Source: Fidelibacterota bacterium (GTDB taxonomy: Bacteria; Fidelibacterota; UBA8477; JABMPR01). Taken from it: a stretch of 64,000 bases of DNA. Within the stretch, counting starts at the first letter, position 1. Each line of letters starts with the position of its first letter. This document shows, piece by piece, positions 57,602 to 64,000 of the stretch. The translations under genes and the position numbers were made by a program. The DNA is taken from NCBI GenBank assembly GCA_024278595.1, contig JAJRSW010000068.1, forward strand, positions 1 to 64,000. Reading direction: 5' to 3'. Below the pieces are notes generated by a model. That model was not told the DNA's origin, did no database searches, and saw nothing but the letters and a program-made list of their open reading frames with translations.

Positions 57602-59035
57602 ATGAAAAGACATATACTACGATTTATCCCACTGCTAATTATTATCCTGCTTATACCTGCTCAGATACAGGCCTCTGATATCAGCGTGGCCAAAGCAGTG
57701 AGTAATGCCTTCGCAGATATAGCAGAACGCGTTTCCCCTTCCGTGGTCACCATCACCAGCGAGCACGTTTTTAAACATCCCGCAGCGGAACAGTTCAGAA
57801 GCTTTCAGGATATGTTTCCTGACCAGTTCAGACAATTTTTCCCGGAGGGGCAGCGTGAGTTGCGCAGCACTTCGCTGGGATCAGGCATCATTATCAGTCA
57901 AGATGGCTATATCATTACCAACAATCATGTGATTGAAAAAGGTGAAAATATAAAAGTACAATTTTCTGATAATACAGAAATGGATGCTGAGATCATCGGA
58001 AGTGATCCCAAAACTGATGTGGCTTTGATCAAGGTGGATGCTAAAGATCTTAAGCCCATAAAAATGGGCGACTCTGAAAAAATCCGGGTCGGGGAATGGG
58101 TGTTAGCTGTTGGCAGCCCGTTTTCCGGTAGCCTCTCCCAGACTGTAACCCAGGGTATTATCAGCGCTATAGGTCGTTCCGCCGTTGGCTTGGTTGATTA
58201 TGAAGATTTCATTCAAACCGATGCCGCTATTAATCCGGGAAATTCAGGGGGGCCCCTGGTCAATCTGGATGGCAAGTTGATCGGAATGAATTCGGCCATT
58301 GCTTCCCGGAGTGGAGGATCCCAGGGAATTGGATTCGCCATTCCCATCAATCTGATAAATCGCATCATCGAAGATCTGCGCGAAAATGGCCGGGTGACCC
58401 GCGCCTGGCTGGGAGTCTGGGTCCAGGAAGTAGACGGGACCATGGCAAAAACTCTGGGGATGAAAAATGCTCGCGGAGCCCTCGTGGGACAGGTTGTGGA
58501 AGATAGTCCTGCTGATAAAGCCGGTTTACATGAACTTGATGTCATCCTGGAGTTTGATGGCCATGAGGTTGAGAACAACCGCAGATTGCCCATCATCGTT
58601 TCCACCCAGCGCCCGGGAGATAAGAAGAAGATCAAGATATTGCGGGAAGGAAAGTTTAAAACCCTTACTGTAAAATTGGGTGAAATGCCTGAAGAGGCTA
58701 TTGCTGCCGGTCCCTATGAATTTGATGACTCCGATATTGGTATTACTGTGGAAACCGCCAGTGCTGAGAGACTTAAATACTATGGGTATTCCCGGGGGAC
58801 AAAGGGAGTTTTGGTGACCTCCGTGGACAACAACAGTGAGGCCTATAAAAAGAATATCCGGGTTGGGCAGCTGATCCAAAAGATGGGTCCGAATGTCCGC
58901 AACCTTGACAAAGTAGTTTCGCGGCAGGGCTTTGAAGCAGCGCTCAGCGATTATAGTGCTGATGACCCGATCCTACTATTGATCCGACGTGATGCAAACA
59001 GCACCTTCTTTGTGGCCTTGACCATTCCAGAATAA
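57602..59035 (+). CDS. degP: Do/DegP-family periplasmic serine protease with PDZ domains
   Basis: NNHVIEKGENIKVQF, DPKTDVALIKVDA, AAINPGNSGGPLVNLDGKLIGMNSAI, PDZ repeats. Confidence 0.95.
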   Translation: MKRHILRFIPLLIIILLIPAQIQASDISVAKAVSNAFADIAERVSPSVVTITSEHVFKHPAAEQFRSFQDMFPDQFRQFFPEGQRELRSTSLGSGIIISQDGYIITNNHVIEKGENIKVQFSDNTEMDAEIIGSDPKTDVALIKVDAKDLKPIKMGDSEKIRVGEWVLAVGSPFSGSLSQTVTQGIISAIGRSAVGLVDYEDFIQTDAAINPGNSGGPLVNLDGKLIGMNSAIASRSGGSQGIGFAIPINLINRIIEDLRENGRVTRAWLGVWVQEVDGTMAKTLGMKNARGALVGQVVEDSPADKAGLHELDVILEFDGHEVENNRRLPIIVSTQRPGDKKKIKILREGKFKTLTVKLGEMPEEAIAAGPYEFDDSDIGITVETASAERLKYYGYSRGTKGVLVTSVDNNSEAYKKNIRVGQLIQKMGPNVRNLDKVVSRQGFEAALSDYSADDPILLLIRRDANSTFFVALTIPE

Positions 59036-59345
59036 CTGAAAAAGATCTCCCGTGTTTTCACGCGGGGTATGTACATCCCAACCAAGAGACTCCAGGAACA
59101 TCCTGGGGTCTCTTTCTTTAACCCGGAGGCTGAGTACTTCAAGAACCTCAGCAACCATCCACCGAGGCCTTTTGATATTGTAGTATGGACCGGACATTTC
59201 GGCCAGGCTCAATGTCCGGAATCACTTAACTTTTACCGCAACAACATTGGCATGCTGAAAAGTCGGCGATTATATTGCGCGGCTTTTACCGGGCTTGAAC
59301 GGTAGTGAGATTGATTGAAAACATAGTACAGGAACATATAGCACC

Positions 59346-62300
59346 ATGATGAAAGAAGTATCCAGCAAAGTAGATTTTATCGCCCTGGAGCACGACATGC
59401 TCGATTTCTGGAAACAGGCCGATATTTTTAACAAACTCAGAGCTCAAAACGCTGGCAACGAACCTTGGTCTTTTCTCGATGGTCCGATCACTGCCAATAA
59501 TCCCATGGGTGTCCACCACGCCTGGGGTCGAACCTATAAAGATCTTTTTCAGCGCTTTCATGCCATGCTGGGCAAAGAATTGCGTTACCAGAATGGCTTT
59601 GACTGTCAGGGATTATGGGTGGAAGTCGAAGTCGAAAAAGAGTTGGGCTTCAAATCCAAAACTGATATCGAAGCCTACGGCATCGAAGAATTTGTCAATA
59701 AATGCAAAGACCGCGTGCGAAAATATTCAGCGGTCCAGACGGAACAGTCCAAGCGCATGGGCTACTGGATGGATTGGGACAATTCCTACTTTACCATGTC
59801 TGATGAAAACAATTATACCATTTGGGGCTTTCTGAAAAAATGTTTTGACCGGGACCTGATCTACAAGGGCTATGATGTGATGCCCTGGTGTACTCGCTGT
59901 GGCTCAGCGCTCTCCGAACATGAAATTGCTACTGAGGGTTATAAAGAATTGACCCACACATCCATTTATTTAAAATTTCCCCTGAAAGATCGTGAGCAGG
60001 AATCACTGCTGGTCTGGACCACCACCCCCTGGACCCTGTCATCCAATGTTATGGCGGCGGTTCATCCGGATCTTGATTATGTGAAGGTCCGGCAGGGCGC
60101 TGAAATTTACTATCTGGTTGAGGGTCGCCTCTCCATCCTGCAAGGGGATTATGAGCTGCTGGAGACCCTTAAAGGCCGGGATATGCATGGTTGGGAATAT
60201 CATGGTCCGTTTGATGAATTACCCATCCAGCAGGATATCCATCATGCCATCATATTCTGGGAAGAGATCTCGGAAAATGATGGTACCGGAATTGTCCATA
60301 TTGCCCCCGGTTGTGGAAAAGAGGACAACGCCTTAGCCAAGGAAATGGGTTTTCAGGTCATTAAGCCCATTGATGAATTCGGCAATTATCTGGAAGGTTT
60401 TGGAGCATGGACCGGGACCAATGTCATGGGCAACGGTGACCAGGTCATTGACGATCTCTCCCAAAAGGGTCTGCGCTATAAACGTGAACCAATTACTCAC
60501 CGCTATCCCATCTGTTGGCGGCACGGTACCGAATTGGTTTTCCGACCGGTGGATGAATGGTTCATTGCCATGGATGAACTGCGGCCCGAGATCGCCGAAG
60601 TCACGAAACAGGTAAACTGGATTCCTTCCTACGGCAAAGAGCGGGAGCTGGACTGGCTCAAAAATATGCATGATTGGATGATCTCCAAAAAACGCTATTG
60701 GGGCCTGGCTTTACCTATTTGGACATTTGAGGATGGTTCATTTTTCGTGGTGGGTTCAGAAGCTGAATTGAAAGATTTAGCTGTGGAAGGTTGGTCAGAA
60801 TTTGAAGATAAGAGCCCCCATAGACCCTGGATTGATCAGGTTAAAATAAAACATCCAAAAACCGGGCTAATTGGCACCCGGGTCCCTGATGTGGGAAACC
60901 CCTGGTTGGATGCGGGAATTGTGCCCTACTCTACTATGGATTACCGCAAAGACCCGGAATACTGGGAAAAATGGTTTCCGGCTGATTTTATTGTTGAATC
61001 TCTTCCCGGGCAGTTCCGTAACTGGTTCTATGCTATCCTGGCCATGAGTACTGTCATGGAAAACCGTCCACCGATTAAAACCATCATGGGCCATGCTCTG
61101 GTAAAAGATGAAAACGGTGATGATATGCACAAATCCGCCGGTAATGCCATCTGGTTTGATGATGCTGCTGAGGAAATGGGTGTGGATGTTATGCGCTGGA
61201 TGTATGCCGCTCAGGTGCCTGTCAACAATCTGAATTTTGGGTATGGGGTAGCAGATGAGGTTCGGCGCAAGATTCTAACACTCTGGAATACCTACTCCTT
61301 TTTTGTAACCTATGCTCGCTTGGATGAGTTTGAGCCACTGTCAGAACTGGATGAAACCACTTTAACTGAGTTGGATAAATGGGTTCTGGCTCGTTTGAAC
61401 CGTCTGGTGGGGCTGGCTCGTAAGGACTATGATTTATTTCAAACCGATAAGCTCATGCTCAAAATAAACCGTTTTGTTGATGATCTTTCCAACTGGTATG
61501 TTCGTCGTTCCCGGCGACGTTTCTGGAAGAGTGAAAATGATACGGATAAATGGGCGGCTTATCATACCCTTTATCAGGCTTTGGTCACCCTGACCAAATT
61601 GCTGGCACCGGTTGCTCCGTTTTTTACAGAGGCCATCTACCAGAATCTGGTGGCAGCTTCAGACCCTGAAGCCCCTCAGAGCATCCATCTCTGTCGTTTC
61701 CCTGAAGTAGAGGAACAGTGGCTGGATGAGGATCTCCTCCGACGGGTCGATGTGGTGATCAAGGCGGTTGAATTGGGCCGGGCGGCCAGGAATAAGGCCA
61801 ATCTCAAAGTTCGTCAACCCCTGGCCGGTGTATCGGTATATTTCCCGGATGAAACGGATCGCTCTTATGCTCATGATCTACGGGATCAGATTTTGGAAGA
61901 GCTAAATATTAAAACCATGACCGTGGTTGAGACCGCTGATGATCTGGTTCAATACGATATCAAACCAAACCTGGGGTTGCTGGGTCCCAAGTATGGCAAA
62001 GATATGGGAACCATTCGGAGCTTGATCGCTACTGCAGATCCTCAAGAACTGTTGCAGAGATCCAAATCAGGTAAAATTATTCACTTGAGCGATGGTTCGG
62101 TTGCATTTGAATTACTGCCCACCGAATTATTGGTCACCAGTATTGAACCTGAAGGACAGGCTGTGGTCGAGGAAGCCGGGATAGTGGTTGCCGTTGATAC
62201 TGAACTAAGCCCTGCTCTTATCAGTGAGGGTCTGGCGCGAGATTTTATCCGGAATGTGCAGAATATGCGCAAGGATGCTGAATTCGATGTCTCCGATCGG

Positions 62301-62477
62301 ATTCATATTTTTATTGATACCGTTGTTGAACTCCAAAACGTGATTCGTGAGCATCAGGAATATATCGCCAATGAAACTCTGGCAGAGGAAATCAATTTTG
62401 CACCTAATGCAGCCACTTATCAAGCTGATTTCAAATTAGGCGGGAGCATTTGCAAGGTAGGTATCGAACGTCACTAA
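59346..62477 (+). CDS. ileS: Isoleucyl-tRNA synthetase
   Basis: DGPITANNPMGVHHAWGRTYKD (HIGH variant), WTTTPWTLSSN, KSAGNAIWF (KMSKS-like). Confidence 0.95.
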   Translation: MMKEVSSKVDFIALEHDMLDFWKQADIFNKLRAQNAGNEPWSFLDGPITANNPMGVHHAWGRTYKDLFQRFHAMLGKELRYQNGFDCQGLWVEVEVEKELGFKSKTDIEAYGIEEFVNKCKDRVRKYSAVQTEQSKRMGYWMDWDNSYFTMSDENNYTIWGFLKKCFDRDLIYKGYDVMPWCTRCGSALSEHEIATEGYKELTHTSIYLKFPLKDREQESLLVWTTTPWTLSSNVMAAVHPDLDYVKVRQGAEIYYLVEGRLSILQGDYELLETLKGRDMHGWEYHGPFDELPIQQDIHHAIIFWEEISENDGTGIVHIAPGCGKEDNALAKEMGFQVIKPIDEFGNYLEGFGAWTGTNVMGNGDQVIDDLSQKGLRYKREPITHRYPICWRHGTELVFRPVDEWFIAMDELRPEIAEVTKQVNWIPSYGKERELDWLKNMHDWMISKKRYWGLALPIWTFEDGSFFVVGSEAELKDLAVEGWSEFEDKSPHRPWIDQVKIKHPKTGLIGTRVPDVGNPWLDAGIVPYSTMDYRKDPEYWEKWFPADFIVESLPGQFRNWFYAILAMSTVMENRPPIKTIMGHALVKDENGDDMHKSAGNAIWFDDAAEEMGVDVMRWMYAAQVPVNNLNFGYGVADEVRRKILTLWNTYSFFVTYARLDEFEPLSELDETTLTELDKWVLARLNRLVGLARKDYDLFQTDKLMLKINRFVDDLSNWYVRRSRRRFWKSENDTDKWAAYHTLYQALVTLTKLLAPVAPFFTEAIYQNLVAASDPEAPQSIHLCRFPEVEEQWLDEDLLRRVDVVIKAVELGRAARNKANLKVRQPLAGVSVYFPDETDRSYAHDLRDQILEELNIKTMTVVETADDLVQYDIKPNLGLLGPKYGKDMGTIRSLIATADPQELLQRSKSGKIIHLSDGSVAFELLPTELLVTSIEPEGQAVVEEAGIVVAVDTELSPALISEGLARDFIRNVQNMRKDAEFDVSDRIHIFIDTVVELQNVIREHQEYIANETLAEEINFAPNAATYQADFKLGGSICKVGIERH

Positions 62478-62654
62478 ATGTCTCATAACCCCCTTAATAG
62501 TGCTTGCGAATTTGGACTAAATCCCCTCCTGGGAGGGGCAAGGGGTGGGTTTATCAATGGCAAGTCGAAGATATCTTCCACTTGCTTATTCTGAAAAGTG
62601 AATTAGCCTTCACCACATCTGCTATACATCGAAAGGGTTCATAAAATTAAATCA

Positions 62655-63152
62655 ATGTTGAAATATCTGGGGATTTCTGCCATCCTGGTCCTTTTGGATC
62701 ATGGAACCAAGTACTGGGCGATTGTGGCGTTAAAAGGCAAACCGGCCTGGCCACAAGGCTGGACCCTGTTTCGTTTTGATTATGCCGAGAACTACAATAT
62801 GGCTTTTAGCATGACTTTTATTCCCATGCCTCTAGTGAATGTTTTGGCAATTGGGGCCATGGGTTTACTGTTCTATCTACTCTGGGAATACAAAGATAAA
62901 CATATCTTGCCCAGTATCGGTCTGGCTTTCATTCTGGGAGGTGCTTTCGGAAATATTCCAGAGCGCTTGATGCGAGGCTATGTCGTGGACTTTATCAGTG
63001 TGGATTGGCCGGATTGGTTGTTTTTTACCCGCTGGCCTACCTTCAATATTGCTGATAGTGCTGTTAATGTTGGCATGGTTCTTTACCTGGGTTATGTCTT
63101 TTTTGTAGAGGGTAAAAAGAACAAACCAGTGGTTCTTGAGATAGAGCAATAG
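62655..63152 (+). CDS. lspA: Lipoprotein signal peptidase
   Basis: LDHGTKYWA, YAENYNMAFS, GGAFGNIPERLMRGYVVDFI, FNIADSAVNVG. Confidence 0.93.
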   Translation: MLKYLGISAILVLLDHGTKYWAIVALKGKPAWPQGWTLFRFDYAENYNMAFSMTFIPMPLVNVLAIGAMGLLFYLLWEYKDKHILPSIGLAFILGGAFGNIPERLMRGYVVDFISVDWPDWLFFTRWPTFNIADSAVNVGMVLYLGYVFFVEGKKNKPVVLEIEQ

Positions 63153-63231
63153 ATCGACCTGGTTCTATACCAAATATAGATAATCCAAATTCCCTCCCCA
63201 TCTGGATCCTGCTGAGTCTTCGTCTATGTAA

Positions 63232-63266
63232 TAACCTTGCGGTGGCTCTAAGCCTCCGCAAGGTTA
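63232..63266. terminator. Hairpin between convergent genes
   Basis: TAACCTTGCGG / CCGCAAGGTTA 11-bp perfect stem. Confidence 0.65.
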
Positions 63267-63284
63267 CAAGGTTATGTGGTTGGA

Positions 63285-64000
63285 TTATCGCAAGTAAATC
63301 ATTTTTATCGTTTCATTAAACTCACTGGTTTGCAATACACAGAAATAGACCCCACTACTAACAGAGTTACCCATTTCGTTAGTGCCAGCCCATTTGACAC
63401 CATAGGTCCCGGCGGGTTGAGTCCCATCTACAATAGTCAAAACTCTACGACCTGTGAGATCATAGATAGTTAGACTTACATCTGCTCGCTCAGGTAATTC
63501 ATATTGGATTGTTGTACTTGGATTGAATGGATTAGGATAACTTGGTTTAAGGTCAAAAATGACAGGCTTGGGGCTATTATCACTTATGAATGACGGATTG
63601 TATGCCGTACACTGCTGAAAATTGAAATCAACACCCCCCGTGATGCCATCTGCACTTACTACAACGATTGAGGCATCTTCGAAATTATCCGTACCACCAT
63701 TCCATAAGAAGTTGGGATAATTATATCTTCCAGCATAGGATACGCTGATTTTGTATTCTCCAGCCAGTAGATCTACTGAATACGGTCCTGGGGGTGTCTC
63801 CAGACTGGTAACATAATCGTACGCACCACTATTGGAAATCGTCAAGTAGACCAATGCTCCATCTTCAATGTCACCTGAAAAGCTAATTGTGCCACTAACG
63901 GTTCCAGAATCGATGGGAGTCTCAGCAAAGTCTACATTTTGAATCAGGGTGTCCCCAGAGACGATTGAAATTATCTCAGCTACATTCAGGTTGGTAGTTC
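63285..64000 (-). CDS. C-terminal part of T9SS-like secreted protein (continues beyond window)
   Basis: KPSYPNPFNPSTTIQYELPERADVSLTIYDLTGRRVLTI; reverse frame stays open to position 64000. Confidence 0.85.
   Translation of the reverse strand, partial: TTNLNVAEIISIVSGDTLIQNVDFAETPIDSGTVSGTISFSGDIEDGALVYLTISNSGAYDYVTSLETPPGPYSVDLLAGEYKISVSYAGRYNYPNFLWNGGTDNFEDASIVVVSADGITGGVDFNFQQCTAYNPSFISDNSPKPVIFDLKPSYPNPFNPSTTIQYELPERADVSLTIYDLTGRRVLTIVDGTQPAGTYGVKWAGTNEMGNSVSSGVYFCVLQTSEFNETIKMIYLR

Noticed and set aside
62500-62560. Short ORF or ncRNA around aatcccctcctgggaggggcaaggggtgggttt
   Set aside because: Looks like a common dispersed GC-rich hairpin/terminator repeat; insufficient evidence for a separate gene.

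Overview
A ~64 kb bacterial chromosome segment of moderate GC. Several secreted proteins end in YPNPFNPST-type (type IX secretion-like) C-terminal modules, which suggests an FCB-group or Marinimicrobia/Calditrichota-like genome; this lineage call is inference. Most of the window is ordinary housekeeping sequence: rlmN, punA, an NtrY/NtrC-like pair behind a DUF4390 gene, an NfnAB-like flavin oxidoreductase pair with a diiron ferritin-like protein, argS, rsfS, a stand-alone GlmU-N-like transferase, mnmA, a cysteine desulfurase, mgtE, glycosyltransferases, a CNBD protein plus AI-2E transporter, ppdK, two tandem cNMP-binding histidine kinases, yaaA, a corrinoid protein plus UroD-like methyltransferase, degP, ileS and lspA. 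Two accessory zones stand out. (1) Positions 390-4078: a scrapyard bounded by a 44-bp duplication of the tRNA-Phe 3' end, holding fragments of topA, a DUF5131-like gene and an M6-like protease. (2) About 49.4-57.4 kb: an AT-rich zone with three toxin-antitoxin loci (one with a frameshifted antitoxin), two group II intron 3'-end remnants, and several short inverted-repeat element families. One of those elements is inserted with a 3-bp target duplication, and a paralogous empty site lies nearby in the same window. I see no CRISPR array and no obvious new multi-gene defence system. The most informative material is the layered non-autonomous repeats and two sigma-54-like promoters.
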